64,000 nucleotides of DNA from Corynebacterium tapiri (GCF_006334925.1 NZ_VDHJ01000005.1:62001-126000); one strand, 5' to 3'; positions 1 to 9,915 are shown, counted from the stretch's first letter. The notes: generated from the sequence alone by a model not told the origin. Numbers and translations: made by a program.

Positions 1-516
1 GGAGTCAGTAGGCGTACCGATGATCAGCGCATTGTAGCGGGAGCCATCCGCGCGCTCGGTCTCGGCGAATTGATAGGAGACCTGCCCCTCGGAGACAAAA
101 TGCTGGAGACCATCCGGGATGCGATAGTTCTCCGGGCTCGTGACCACGCCCCCGTTGGACTGATCGACCAGGAGCACCGACTCGAATGCGCTCGATGCCT
201 CACTGGGCTGCTGCGGCAATTGGGTCAGGGCGGCGCGCGCTGAGTTCAGGCGGGCCTGCAAGGAGGCGTTCGTGCCGCTGGCGTTGACCTGTTGCTCCAC
301 GACCGAACGGGCACGATCAATCTCGTTGCTGGCGATGTCAATCTTCGCGTCCACCAACCGCTGAGAGAACATGCTGGCCAGCGCGAATCCGAGCAGCAGC
401 ATGACCACTGCAGATACCGCGAATATGGAGCCGATAACGCGGACCTGCAGGGAGGTCCGCCAGGCCTCGGAGGCAGCCTCCTGCAGCGACCGGGCGCGAC
501 GTAAAACGGTAGTCAC
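1..516 (-). CDS. mtrB: Sensor histidine kinase MtrB, N-terminal part (cut by window edge)
   Basis: Only the first 172 codons lie in the window; the frame is open to position 1. The start is a GTG at 514-516, 19 nt after the mtrA stop. Translation gives a short basic N-terminus, one hydrophobic segment (about residues 30-52, rich in V, L, A), then an extracytoplasmic stretch with no kinase motifs yet. This matches the amino-terminal half of MtrB, the membrane kinase that phosphorylates MtrA and controls cell-wall and osmotic-stress genes in corynebacteria and mycobacteria. The HAMP, H-box and ATPase parts would be to the left. Identity rests mainly on position directly downstream of mtrA plus topology. 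Confidence 0.88.
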   Translation of the reverse strand, partial: MTTVLRRARSLQEAASEAWRTSLQVRVIGSIFAVSAVVMLLLGFALASMFSQRLVDAKIDIASNEIDRARSVVEQQVNASGTNASLQARLNSARAALTQLPQQPSEASSAFESVLLVDQSNGGVVTSPENYRIPDGLQHFVSEGQVSYQFAETERADGSRYNALIIGTPTDS

Positions 517-535
517 AATCGTGTACGTCGTGCCT

Positions 536-1234
536 CTAGTTGCTAGCGTGCGCTGACTTGTTGGTCTTGTAGCCAACGCCGCGCACCGTCAGCACGATCT
601 GCGGGTTGTCCGGGTCCTTCTCGATCTTGGCGCGCAGGCGCTGCACGTGCACGTTGACCAATCGGGTGTCTGAGGCATGGCGATAACCCCACACGTTCTC
701 CAGCAACTCCTCGCGCGACTGCACCTGGCCGGGGCGGCGGGCCAGCTCGAGGAGCAGATCGAACTCGAGCGGAGTCAGCCCGATCTCCTCGCCCCCTCGC
801 ATCACGGTGTGCTCACCGATGTCGATGCGCAGATCGCCCACCTCGAGAATCTCTGCGGCCGGCTCATGATCGTCGGTGCGACGCAGGCGAGCGCGGATGC
901 GCGCGATGAGTTCCTTCGCCTTGAAAGGCTTGGTGATGTAGTCATCCGCGCCAGATTCCAGGCCCAGAACCACGTCGACGGTATCCGTCTTGGCCGTGAG
1001 CATGACGATCGGCACCGAGGACTCCGTGCGGATCGCGCGGCAAATGTCCACGCCGTTCATGCCAGGCAGCATGAGGTCCAGAAGGATGAGGTCCGGTTGG
1101 TGCTTACGGAAAGCCTCCACGGCCTCCCCACCGTCCATGACCGGAACGGGCTTGAGCCCTTCCGCCTCCAGCACGATGGTGAGCATTTCGGAGATTGCGG
1201 GATCGTCATCGACCACCAAAATCGTTGCTGCCAC
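536..1234 (-). CDS. mtrA: DNA-binding response regulator MtrA
   Basis: OmpR/PhoB-type regulator of 232 residues, the normal length. The receiver domain (about residues 5-118) shows the acidic triad DDD near the start, the phospho-acceptor Asp in LLDLMLPG, the Thr in MLTAK and the Lys in TKPF. The winged-helix domain (about 130-225) ends in VRGVGYKT. MtrA is the essential actinobacterial regulator of cell-wall hydrolases, division and osmoprotection genes, working with MtrB. Start is GTG with a GGAAGGAAG ribosome site. It is the first gene of an mtrA-mtrB unit; tmk lies 30 nt upstream on the same strand, so read-through from ahcY-tmk is possible. Confidence 0.97.
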   Translation of the reverse strand: MAATILVVDDDPAISEMLTIVLEAEGLKPVPVMDGGEAVEAFRKHQPDLILLDLMLPGMNGVDICRAIRTESSVPIVMLTAKTDTVDVVLGLESGADDYITKPFKAKELIARIRARLRRTDDHEPAAEILEVGDLRIDIGEHTVMRGGEEIGLTPLEFDLLLELARRPGQVQSREELLENVWGYRHASDTRLVNVHVQRLRAKIEKDPDNPQIVLTVRGVGYKTNKSAHASN

Positions 1235-1264
1235 GGCCGCTTCCTTCCCTCGAAAAACGGTTAC

Positions 1265-1866
1265 CTATCTAATCTCTGCCAGTCTAGCGGCCACCTCGTC
1301 CGGGTTGGAGGTCTCCACCCACTGCGACATCCAGTTTCGCCGCGCCAGGGTTTGATAGGCCGCGAAGGTGCGGTCCTGGAGCCCGGCGTCCTTTTCGTAG
1401 CGATCACGCTGTCGGTTATCAGTGGCTTCTCGACGCTGCGCCCGCCGGCGGGCTTCTTCCGGAGCGGTGGCCAAGAGCACATGCAGATCAGGCTTGGGCA
1501 GCCCCATCTGCGAGAACTCCAAGTCGGCTACCCATTCCACGATGCCCTCGTCTCCCGTCCGAGCCCAGGAATACGCCGCGTTGGAGGCGACGTAGCGATC
1601 CAGGATGATCACCTTGTCCGGAGAACCCGCATAGCTGAGCAGCTGCTCGCGCGCACCAGCACGATCCAGGGCAAACAGGGTGGCCATGGCGTAGGCCGAG
1701 TCCGTGAGGTCTCCCATGCGCCCGTGCAGGGCCTCCTGCGCCAGGTGCGCCGGCAGGGATTCGCTGTAGCGCGGAAAGCTCACACGCTCGGCCCCCAGCT
1801 GCTGGGATAGGGCCGTGACCAGGGTGTTTTTACCGGCGCCGTCGACGCCTTCTACTGCCAAAATCA

Positions 1867-1867
<1 letters not shown>
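1265..1867 (-). CDS. tmk: Thymidylate kinase
   Basis: Phosphorylates dTMP to dTDP in the cytoplasm. The 200-residue protein begins with the P-loop GVDGAGKNTL, has the DRYVASNAAY motif (DR(Y/H) catalytic region, about residues 90-100) and an Arg-rich LID segment (ARRRAQRR). Its ATG overlaps the TAA stop of ahcY by one base, so translation is probably coupled. The order ahcY-tmk-mtrA-mtrB is the usual one in corynebacteria and mycobacteria. The P-loop Asn after Lys replaces the Arg I remember from the mycobacterial enzyme; nothing suggests loss of function. Confidence 0.95.
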
Positions 1868-3306
<1,439 letters not shown>

Positions 3307-3380
3307 AGTGAGTGAGCGCTCCTTTGCGGGCTAGAGGAAGTGAGTCTTGTTAGTGAACTCCGCCCACTCTATCGGGTTGG

Positions 3381-3734
3381 CTAGGAAACGGCTTCGATGA
3401 ACTGATCGATGTCCGTTTCCGTCTCGGCGGTCTCGAGTACCTGTGCCGCGGCCTCACACAGCTCAGCGTCCGCACTGCCGATCAGGTCGCGGATGAAGGG
3501 ATGCGTATCGACGATCTCCGCCGCCGAGAACGGCGCGCCCGCCCAAATCGCGGCGATGGTGGCAGCGGCCAGACCATTCGCCTCTTCCTCGGCGGAGACG
3601 TTGCCTTGCTTGAGCGTAAGCAGGCACGCATCGCGAACAGCCTCCACGATGTCGTCCTCCGGGAGCCCATCCAATTCGGCGAGGAACTCCTCGTTCGCGT
3701 CGTCGTTAAAAATTTCCGAATCCCACGTACTCAT
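3381..3734 (-). CDS. DUF4259-like small acidic protein
   Basis: A 117-residue, strongly acidic, helical protein with no signal peptide or membrane segment. The N-terminus (STWDSEIFNDDANEEFLAEL) resembles the start of DUF4259 proteins, which open with a Trp, then a Phe-x-Asn-Asp pair and a Leu-rich helix. Function of the family is unknown. It has a good ribosome site (AAGGAG, 7 nt before ATG). It is transcribed toward ahcY, with 74 nt between, and away from the membrane-anchored gene at 3891. The assignment is from pattern memory, not a search. Confidence 0.7.
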   Translation of the reverse strand: MSTWDSEIFNDDANEEFLAELDGLPEDDIVEAVRDACLLTLKQGNVSAEEEANGLAAATIAAIWAGAPFSAAEIVDTHPFIRDLIGSADAELCEAAAQVLETAETETDIDQFIEAVS

Positions 3735-3890
3735 CTGCGTTCTCCTTGCAGGACTGTATTAAGAGACGTCTTACTAGAGCTGAGCCTACTTCTGCTCTGC
3801 GCCATTGCAATCTATGTGCACCGGGCAAAAAATCTGTTACCTTGTTATCGAGTTGTGACATTCGAGACCTGAGTGAGGACGTACATCCCG

Positions 3891-4679
3891 GTGAAATCAG
3901 AGACCCGCAATGTCCTGATCTTTGTGATCGTGGGACTGCTCGCCGCGTTTGCTCTCGCGGTGGGTGTCTGGCGTGCTGGATCTCCCACTGCCGTCGATCA
4001 CACCGCCTCTAACGGCGGAGTCACCAGTAGCGCAAGCCGAACTCTCGAGTCGAGCACATCGCGCACGAGCGCGACGACCGAGACGGAATCCTCTAACGCG
4101 GAGTCGACAGGCAGCAACGAGGCCGCTGGAGAACCCTCTGGCCCCTCCAACTTTGCCGCCCCTGCGCAAGACGATCCCTACCTGGCGCCCAACGCTATCG
4201 CTGCTGCACCACGGCAGTCTGCGCCGACGACCGTCTACCGTCCCGAGAACATCGTGGGCACGCAGAGTGGCACGGGCGCAGAGCCTACTCAACAGAATCC
4301 CGTCTCACCGACGCAGCAGCCCAGCACCGACCAGGCGACTCCTACGGTGAGCGGCACGCCGACGTCTGAAGCTCAGCAGCCCACAGAGAGCGGCCCAACC
4401 ACGCCTGAGCAGACACCGACCGAACAGCCCGTGCTTCCGCTGCCGCCAGTACCGGGTCTGCCGAGCGAAATCGAAGCCCCGCGGATCGAGGATCTGCCGC
4501 AGCCCCCCGTGTTGGAGCCCGCCCCCAGCCAGGCTCCTTACCAGGCGCCCACCCCGACGCAGTCACCAGCCGAGACCGCTCAGCCTACCCAGCCCGCGCG
4601 TGAGGAACAGCCGGTAGAAAACAAGCAAACGGCCACCATTCCTGCGTGGTGGCCGTTCGGGCTGAAGTCAGGTTCTTAG
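3891..4679 (+). CDS. Membrane-anchored Pro/Thr/Ser/Gln-rich protein
   Basis: Predicted 262-residue envelope protein: a short cytoplasmic KSETRN start, one transmembrane segment (about residues 6-26) and then about 230 residues of low-complexity extracytoplasmic chain dominated by Ser/Thr first and Pro/Gln/Thr/Glu later. No enzymatic motif is visible; it looks like a wall-spanning stalk and could be glycosylated. GTG at 3891 was chosen because GAGGAC lies 10 nt before it; an in-frame GTG at 3873 would add six residues. Its stop overlaps the convergent manA stop by 4 nt, and its last codons contain the manA terminator hairpin. A similar gene of unknown role sits here in other corynebacteria, as far as I recall. 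Confidence 0.75.
   Translation: MKSETRNVLIFVIVGLLAAFALAVGVWRAGSPTAVDHTASNGGVTSSASRTLESSTSRTSATTETESSNAESTGSNEAAGEPSGPSNFAAPAQDDPYLAPNAIAAAPRQSAPTTVYRPENIVGTQSGTGAEPTQQNPVSPTQQPSTDQATPTVSGTPTSEAQQPTESGPTTPEQTPTEQPVLPLPPVPGLPSEIEAPRIEDLPQPPVLEPAPSQAPYQAPTPTQSPAETAQPTQPAREEQPVENKQTATIPAWWPFGLKSGS
4613..4657 (-). terminator. Rho-independent terminator of manA, inside the convergent gene
   Basis: Perfect 10-bp inverted repeat (4628-4637 with 4648-4657, arm AACGGCCACC) around a 10-nt loop. Read on the minus strand it is followed by TTTGCTTGTTTTCT, a U-rich tail, and starts 19 nt past the manA stop. On the plus strand the following bases are not T-rich. It therefore serves manA, although it lies within the last codons of the plus-strand gene. 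Confidence 0.75.
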
Positions 4680-5845
4680 ACCGTCACCTTGAACGCCTGC
4701 GCGCCCTCGGGGCCCGCAGTGAGCTCGGTCGCACTCTCCTGAGCCGAGATCCACAGCGCCTCTGCAGCCTGTGCCCCCGAGAGTTCTCCGGCCACGCACA
4801 ACACAATGACCGGGCCGTCTTCTGCCACCGTGAGCGACTCGTTTGGCTGAAGGTCCACACGCTGCACGCGGAACTCCGCGGCGGGTGCGTCCACGGTTCC
4901 ATCACTGTGCACGGCGACACGCGGATCGATGGTTTCCTCGAAGCGCAGGACGCGCACCAGCTCCGGAACGTCCACATGCTTGGGGGTGAGCCCACCGCGC
5001 AGCACATTGTCCGAGTTGGCCATGACCTCGACTCCCAGGCCATGCACGTAGGCGTGAAGCTGGCCGGCCTCGGTGTAGACGGCCTCTCCCGGCTCGAGAG
5101 TCACCAGGTTAAGCAACAGCGCCCCCAACACTCCGGGGTCACCGGGGTAGCGCTCGTTGAGATCGACGACAACGCGCAGCGTATCACCAATCCAGTCATC
5201 CCGATCCAGGTGCGCCTGAGCTGCCTCGACGATGGAGTCAATGAGCTCAGAGCGCGTGGTGGCCGGAATAGTTAGCCAGGTGGTAAACAGCGCACGCAGG
5301 TCGCCGTTTTCTGCAGAATCTTCCGCTGTGTGGCCGTCCAAGATATCGGCGTAGTGGCTGAGCTTTGGGCACGCCAGGACGTCGAAAAGCTCCCGCGTCT
5401 TATCCAGCGGACGGAATCCCGTGAGCGCCTGGAAGGATGTCAACGCGATGATGACCTCGGGCTTGTGGCTGGCGTCGCGGTAGTTTCGGTTCGGGGCGTC
5501 CAGCGGGAGTCCCGCCTCGTTTTCCCGCGCAAAGCCTTCGCGGGCCTGCTCCAGGGAGGGATGAGCCTGCAGGCTCAGGGGCTGGTCGGCAGCCAGGAGC
5601 TTGACCAGGAAGGGAAGGCGCTCGCCGAAGCGCTCGATTATTGGCGCCCCCAACTCCCCTTCCGGATCCCGCGCGATGATGTCGGTGAGATCCACGCCGT
5701 CGACCTGCGCCGGGGCAGCGGGATGCGCGCCGAACCACATCTCAGCCTCGGGACGCTGGCTGGGCTCCTCGATTCCCCGAAGCTTCGCCAGCATGGTGCG
5801 CGAACCCCAAGGGTAGTAACGAAGCGCTCCGTGTAGGTGCTGCAT
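4676..5845 (-). CDS. manA: Mannose-6-phosphate isomerase, class I
   Basis: Interconverts fructose-6-phosphate and mannose-6-phosphate, the entry to GDP-mannose for lipomannan, LAM and protein mannosylation. The 389 residues carry the type I PMI zinc-site pattern: LQAHPS, the SHKPEVIIAL block, GQLHAYVHGLGVEVMANSDNVLRGG, and a TPKHVDVPEL segment. An upstream in-frame start at 5890 exists, but ATG 5845 gives the family length and the conserved opening QHLHGALRYYPWGS, with AAAGGA about 11 nt upstream. Downstream in the pmmA-(SIS-like)-manA cluster. It ends in a 4-nt stop overlap with the convergent gene. Confidence 0.95.
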   Translation of the reverse strand: MQHLHGALRYYPWGSRTMLAKLRGIEEPSQRPEAEMWFGAHPAAPAQVDGVDLTDIIARDPEGELGAPIIERFGERLPFLVKLLAADQPLSLQAHPSLEQAREGFARENEAGLPLDAPNRNYRDASHKPEVIIALTSFQALTGFRPLDKTRELFDVLACPKLSHYADILDGHTAEDSAENGDLRALFTTWLTIPATTRSELIDSIVEAAQAHLDRDDWIGDTLRVVVDLNERYPGDPGVLGALLLNLVTLEPGEAVYTEAGQLHAYVHGLGVEVMANSDNVLRGGLTPKHVDVPELVRVLRFEETIDPRVAVHSDGTVDAPAAEFRVQRVDLQPNESLTVAEDGPVIVLCVAGELSGAQAAEALWISAQESATELTAGPEGAQAFKVTV

Positions 5846-5909
5846 GGTGGTGGGTAGTCCTTTCCTCGCCGGTGGGCTTATCGACGTCACCCGTGCCAGT
5901 GCACAGGCG

Positions 5910-6914
5910 TTAATCGTTCAGTGGCAGGGTGTACACACCCGCTGCGAGTGCGCGCACAAGTAAACGCGCCGCATCATCCAACGTGGCGGCGCTGCGCGAT
6001 GCCCCATCTACGCGGACGGCATACGCGTTAGGTGCGCTGGTGGTGTCGACACCCCACACAATGACCTTTAACGGTAGCAGAGTATCCGGCCCGTCCAGGA
6101 AGGGATCGTGGAAGATGCTCTGCTGCGAGCTGGGCTCGCGCTCCCACAGAGCGGGCAGGGCTTCCTGGTCCACGGTCCCGCCGGTCAGACCCGCTGCCGT
6201 GAGCAGCTGAGAAGCCACGTGGGCGACCGTCTGCGTGAGGTGGTCCACTCCAGTGTGAACGATGCGCGCGCCCTCGAGTTGTTCTCGCAACTGACGCGCC
6301 GGATTGATGCTGACGTCCTTATCCGGAGCCAGGCTAGACAATTCCTCATCGACGCACTCGGCGGTCTTGAGCAAGCAATCCGTGCACAGATGCTCCGCGT
6401 CTTCCAGCAGGTCCAGCACACTCACGACGGTGACCAACGCGCGCAGCGGAGAAAACGAAGCAGTCGTGGGAAGAGCCGGGATGGTCAAAGCCCGCTCTGG
6501 GAAGTCCTCCACGATGGGACCGCGCGCCGGACCAGCGATGACCACGGTCGCGCCTCTGCGATCTGCGCTCAACGCGGCGTGTGCTACTTCCGGGTCATCG
6601 GCAGCGTCGCAGAGCACGACCACCACGTCCAAGGCTCCGACGTAGGCGGGGAGGACGTCGGAAATAACGACGGGTACACGCAAGGGAGACCGCAGCGCGC
6701 AGGCCAACCTCGCACACGCCTGTGCTTCACTTGCCGGGGCGACAACGACCACGCTGCGTGGTTGTATGCCTCGCAGGGTCGAAAGGATGCCCTGATCGGA
6801 GGCCGCCTCCGCGATCGCTCTGATCTGCGCGCCCTCATGCGCGACGTCGAAAAAACGCACCGCTTCCGGGTCATACCCGGCAGCCGGTGCGTCATAAGGC
6901 AGGTCTGAGTCCAT
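5910..6914 (-). CDS. SIS-domain/TobH-like protein of the manA-pmmA cluster
   Basis: A 334-residue cytoplasmic protein between pmmA and manA, the place where mycobacteria and corynebacteria carry a protein annotated TobH or phosphosugar-isomerase-like. Features: an N-terminal FFDVAHEGAQIRAIAEA helix, then alternating beta strands and helices (SVVVVAPASEAQACARLA, VVISDVLPAYVGALDVVVVLCDAAD, ATVVIAGPARGP) typical of SIS sugar-phosphate folds. I see no complete catalytic signature. Its start lies 9 nt from the pmmA stop, so the two are probably co-transcribed. A role in mannose-phosphate metabolism is inferred from context only. Confidence 0.8.
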   Translation of the reverse strand: MDSDLPYDAPAAGYDPEAVRFFDVAHEGAQIRAIAEAASDQGILSTLRGIQPRSVVVVAPASEAQACARLACALRSPLRVPVVISDVLPAYVGALDVVVVLCDAADDPEVAHAALSADRRGATVVIAGPARGPIVEDFPERALTIPALPTTASFSPLRALVTVVSVLDLLEDAEHLCTDCLLKTAECVDEELSSLAPDKDVSINPARQLREQLEGARIVHTGVDHLTQTVAHVASQLLTAAGLTGGTVDQEALPALWEREPSSQQSIFHDPFLDGPDTLLPLKVIVWGVDTTSAPNAYAVRVDGASRSAATLDDAARLLVRALAAGVYTLPLND

Positions 6915-6923
6915 AGCGCCAGA

Positions 6924-8297
6924 CTAGCGCCGAATGACTCCCAATACACGGGTGACAATCTCCTGGACCTCAGCCTCGGTCGGGGCCTCAACGTTCAAGC
7001 GCAGCAACGGCTCGGTGTTGGAGGCGCGCAGGTTGAACCAGGCGGGGGTTCCCTTGAGCTCGACGGTCACTCCATCCAGGCGATCCACGGACTCGATGTC
7101 CGCCTCCAGCTCCTTAAGGACCGCGTCGACGGCAGCCTGCTGATCGTCCACCGTGGAGTTGATCTCCCCCGAGGCGGCATAGCGCTCGTAGGAATTCATC
7201 AGCTCGGAGAGCGGGGCGTCCGAGTGCCCCAGCGCGGCGAGCACATGCAGGGCGGCCAGCATTCCGGAATCCGCGTTGTAGAAGTTGGCGAAGTAGTAGT
7301 GCGCGGAGTGCTCGCCGCCGAAGATCGCGGACTGCTCAGCCATCTCCGCCTTGATGTAGGAGTGGCCCACACGCGTGCGCACCGGGGTGCCGCCCTGCTC
7401 GGCCACGATCTCCGGAACAGCCTTCGACGTGATCAGGTTGTGGATGATCGTCGCGCCCGGAGTTTCTGCTAGGTGGCGGCTGGCCACCAGGGCGGTGATT
7501 GCCGAGGGGGAAACCGGCTCGCCGCGCTCATCTACAACGAAGCAGCGGTCAGCGTCACCATCGAAGGCCAGGCCGATGTCAGCGCCCTGCTCCACGACGA
7601 AGCGCTGCAGATCCTTCAGGTTCTCCGGATCCAGCGGGTTGGCCTCATGGTTGGGGAAGGTGCCGTCCAGCTCGAAGTAGAGATCGCGAATGTCCAGGTT
7701 CTCCCCGTTGAGCACGGCGGGAACAGTGTGGCCTGCCATGCCGTTGGCTGCATCGACCGCGATAACCAGGGGGCGCACCGAGCTGATGTCCACCAGCTCG
7801 CGCAGGAAGTCTGCATAACCCTCCAGGACGTCGCGCTCGTTGATGCTTCCGCGCTCCCCGTCAAAGGTAGGCACGCCCTCGACCAGCATGTCCGTGATCT
7901 GCGACAGGCCGGTGGCGGTGCTCACGGGCTTGGCGCCTGCGCGACACAGCTTGATGCCGTTGTACTTGGCAGGGTTGTGCGAGGCGGTGAACATGGCGCC
8001 AGCGCAGCCGAGCGAGCCGGAAGCGTAGTAGAGCTGGTCGGTGGAGGCCAGACCAATGAAAGTCACGTCCAGTCCCTGCTCGCACACGCCCTCAGCGAAA
8101 GCGTGCGAGAGCTCCGGGGAGCTCGGGCGCATGTCGTGGCCCACCACGACGGTTTTCTCGCCTTCCCCGCGCAGGATGGAAGCGAAGGCTGCACCCGCTT
8201 CCTTGACTAGCTCGGCGTCGATATTCTCGCCGACAACTCCGCGGATGTCATACGCCTTGATCACGTTCGCCAGGGCTTCATGGGTGCGTTGAGCCAC
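6924..8297 (-). CDS. pmmA: Phosphomannomutase/phosphoglucomutase
   Basis: Converts mannose-6-phosphate to mannose-1-phosphate ahead of ManC. All four alpha-D-phosphohexomutase signatures are present in 457 residues: the phosphoserine loop TASHNPAKYNG, the metal loop DGDADRCF, the sugar loop GGEHSAHYYF and the phosphate loop RASNTEPLLRL. The longer frame begins at 8519, but GTG 8297 (opening AQRTHEALANVIKAYDIRG) has an AAGGAAGA site 9 nt before it and fits the family start. Called manB or pmmA in C. glutamicum. First gene of a probable pmmA-SIS-manA operon. Confidence 0.95.
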   Translation of the reverse strand: MAQRTHEALANVIKAYDIRGVVGENIDAELVKEAGAAFASILRGEGEKTVVVGHDMRPSSPELSHAFAEGVCEQGLDVTFIGLASTDQLYYASGSLGCAGAMFTASHNPAKYNGIKLCRAGAKPVSTATGLSQITDMLVEGVPTFDGERGSINERDVLEGYADFLRELVDISSVRPLVIAVDAANGMAGHTVPAVLNGENLDIRDLYFELDGTFPNHEANPLDPENLKDLQRFVVEQGADIGLAFDGDADRCFVVDERGEPVSPSAITALVASRHLAETPGATIIHNLITSKAVPEIVAEQGGTPVRTRVGHSYIKAEMAEQSAIFGGEHSAHYYFANFYNADSGMLAALHVLAALGHSDAPLSELMNSYERYAASGEINSTVDDQQAAVDAVLKELEADIESVDRLDGVTVELKGTPAWFNLRASNTEPLLRLNVEAPTEAEVQEIVTRVLGVIRR

Positions 8298-8355
8298 GAT
8301 TACATTCTTCCTTTGAGTAGTTCCCGGTTTTTTAGGCCGTGTATGGGGGAGCAGT

Positions 8356-8787
8356 CTAGTCGGTGTGGGAGCGAACCACGCGCAGGTGTGCGCGCCGCTG
8401 AGAGTTTTCTTCGGCCAGTCGCTTCGTGCGAAACACCGGGTGGTCCGAGGTAGCCGGATCAGCAACGTCGTTGTGAGGATGCTCGATGGGGTCTCCCCCG
8501 TCGATGTCCACCAGCCCACTGGTCACCCGTCCCGCTTCACGCACGGCTTCGGCCAAGGCGGTGAGCTCCTCTTCGTCGTCCAGGTCCACGTCGGTCACGC
8601 GCACCAGCTCCCATCCGCGCGGGGCGGTGATACGGCCCGAGTGGTGTTCGCACAAATCCCAGCTGTGGGGTTCCGCCGTGGGAGAAAGTGGCCCCACGAC
8701 GGCAGTGGACTCCGCGTAAGCGTAGGTCAGCGTCGCTACGGCAGGTTTGCCGCAGCCTGGGCGGGAGCATCGGCGGAACTGATTCAC
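8356..8787 (-). CDS. DUF3499 family protein with Cys pairs
   Basis: A 143-residue protein of the actinobacterial DUF3499 family. The conserved opening NQFRRCSRPGCGKPAVATLTY and the block AVVGPLSPTAEPHSWDLCEHH carry three Cys and two His residues that look like a small metal site. The C-terminal half is acidic (DLDDEEELTALAEAV). Function unknown. GTG 8787 was chosen because it gives the normal family N-terminus; a longer frame reaches 8964 and an ATG exists at 8811. It lies between pmmA and whiB and is divergent from the zincin-like gene at 8888, an arrangement I remember from Rv3258c-Rv3259. Confidence 0.85.
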   Translation of the reverse strand: MNQFRRCSRPGCGKPAVATLTYAYAESTAVVGPLSPTAEPHSWDLCEHHSGRITAPRGWELVRVTDVDLDDEEELTALAEAVREAGRVTSGLVDIDGGDPIEHPHNDVADPATSDHPVFRTKRLAEENSQRRAHLRVVRSHTD

Positions 8788-8887
8788 AGCCCGCAAGTCT
8801 AAACCCAGCATTGAGATTTCTTGGCTTAGCGATCGGCGTGGCTGGAAATTGCGGCTCCCCGGTCGGCTTAAAGTACACATCGTGCAC

Positions 8888-9337
8888 ATGAGAACGTCGA
8901 GAGACCGTCGCGGCCGAGGAATTCGGGGCCCATTGCTGCCCCAATCCGTCCCGCGCTTTCGCACGCGTTCGGAGCTTTTCGACGTCCGCGTACTACAGGC
9001 CTACGCGCCGATCCATCGACGTTTCGCGGACCAGCTGGCCAATCTGGACATCGCGGTGGACGTTATCCCCCGCATGCGCCTGAGCGCAGATTCCACCGTT
9101 TTGCCTGATGACATCGCTGCAGACGGCCCCGTTCCACTCGGCCGCGTCTTGCCGGCCGGCGTGGACGCGCACGGTCGCCCTACCCGGGCACGCATGGTGG
9201 TATTTCGTCAGCCCATTCAACAGCGCTGCACTACGCCGGCTGAGGAGCTGGAGCTACTGACGTGGGTGATCACGGCGCTTACCGCCACCCACATGAATCT
9301 CGACCCCCGAGATATTGACCCCGATTTTGAGCTTTAA
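8888..9337 (+). CDS. Metallopeptidase-family (zincin-like) protein without HExxH
   Basis: A 149-residue protein matching the Rv3259-type family annotated as metallopeptidase. Conserved blocks are FDVRVLQAYAPIHRRFADQL, LDIAVDVIPRMR, VPLGRVLPAGVDAHGRPTRARMVVFRQPI and the C-terminal DPRDIDPDF. The position where zincins carry HExxH reads LLTWVITALTATH, so a metal-dependent protease activity cannot be inferred; in my memory the mycobacterial member also lacks the motif. ATG 8888 follows GTG 8882 in frame; neither has a clear ribosome site and TAAAGT sits 13 nt before GTG, so the message may be leaderless. Convergent with whiB, gap 15 nt. Confidence 0.78.
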   Translation: MRTSRDRRGRGIRGPLLPQSVPRFRTRSELFDVRVLQAYAPIHRRFADQLANLDIAVDVIPRMRLSADSTVLPDDIAADGPVPLGRVLPAGVDAHGRPTRARMVVFRQPIQQRCTTPAEELELLTWVITALTATHMNLDPRDIDPDFEL

Positions 9338-9352
9338 GAAGGCTTGTCTGCG

Positions 9353-9652
9353 CTAGCCGATCTGGCGCTTCAGACGACGCCGCTCACGATCAGAGAGGCC
9401 TCCCCAGATACCGAAGCGCTCGTCGTGCTCCAACGCGTACTCCAGGCACTCATCACGCACAGCGCAGGCCTGGCAGATTCGCTTGGCTTCGCGAGTCGAT
9501 CCGCCCTTTTCAGGAAAGAATGCTTCCGGGTCGGTCTGTGCGCAGAGGGCCTGGTCCTGCCACTCCTGCTCTACCGCACCAAAGAGCTCATCGAGGGACA
9601 TCTGCGCGGCAGCTCCGCCACGGAGAATAGCGCCGCCCGCCATATCTTCCAC
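9353..9652 (-). CDS. whcD: WhiB-family iron-sulfur transcription factor (WhcD/WhiB2 type)
   Basis: 99-residue WhiB protein. The four cluster cysteines are visible as C (ALCAQTDPEAFFPEKGG) and C-x2-C-x5-C (ICQACAVRDEC), followed by the GIWGG turn and a basic DNA-binding tail (RERRRLKR). In corynebacteria and mycobacteria the copy in this pmmA-manC neighbourhood is WhcD/WhiB2, required for septation. GTG 9652 has AAAGGA 6 nt upstream; an internal ATG at codon 18 would give a shorter protein. A promoter candidate lies 89-118 nt upstream of the start. Confidence 0.93.
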   Translation of the reverse strand: MEDMAGGAILRGGAAAQMSLDELFGAVEQEWQDQALCAQTDPEAFFPEKGGSTREAKRICQACAVRDECLEYALEHDERFGIWGGLSDRERRRLKRQIG

Positions 9653-9915
9653 GCCTTGTCCTTTCTGCAGCTGCCCGTTGGTCTCGCCAGGTTACTCGTA
9701 GCCCGCCCCGTGGAGGAGGCGGGTGAGTTACACGACTGTGATTAAACCCGTCACCACTAAATATCGTCAACCCGAATGCGAGGTTATCGGCGGCATTTTG
9801 ATAAATCAGCAGGTTAAAGTTAACTCAAGTCACACGAGTAACACTGGGCGCGCTTTGGGGGCAGCAACCGGGGGTACTACATCTTGTGGTTGCCGACCCA
9901 AGGGGTGGGAAACGC
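9653..9915 (-). promoter_or_regulatory. whiB leader/promoter region
   Basis: 263 nt without a gene. On the minus strand TTGACG (9765-9770) and TTTAAT (9741-9746) are separated by 18 nt, a good sigma-A type promoter for whiB. Between it and the whiB start is a 6-bp GC hairpin (9702-9707 with 9718-9723). The part toward manC holds a loose inverted repeat (GCAACC/GGTTGC) with no T-tract, so manC termination here is unclear. Confidence 0.55.

Noticed and set aside
677-1810. 377-codon plus-strand open frame
   Set aside because: It runs antisense through mtrA and tmk, both with complete family motifs; the translation is His/Arg-rich without any domain, typical of antisense frames in GC-rich coding DNA.
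3330-3352. TAGAG...GTCTT near ahcY as a possible McbR box
   Set aside because: Wrong spacing (seven instead of six) and mismatches in both half-sites.
3764-3771. 8-bp palindrome AGACGTCT upstream of the DUF4259-like gene
   Set aside because: Symmetry does not extend beyond eight bases; such a length is expected by chance in a window of this size.
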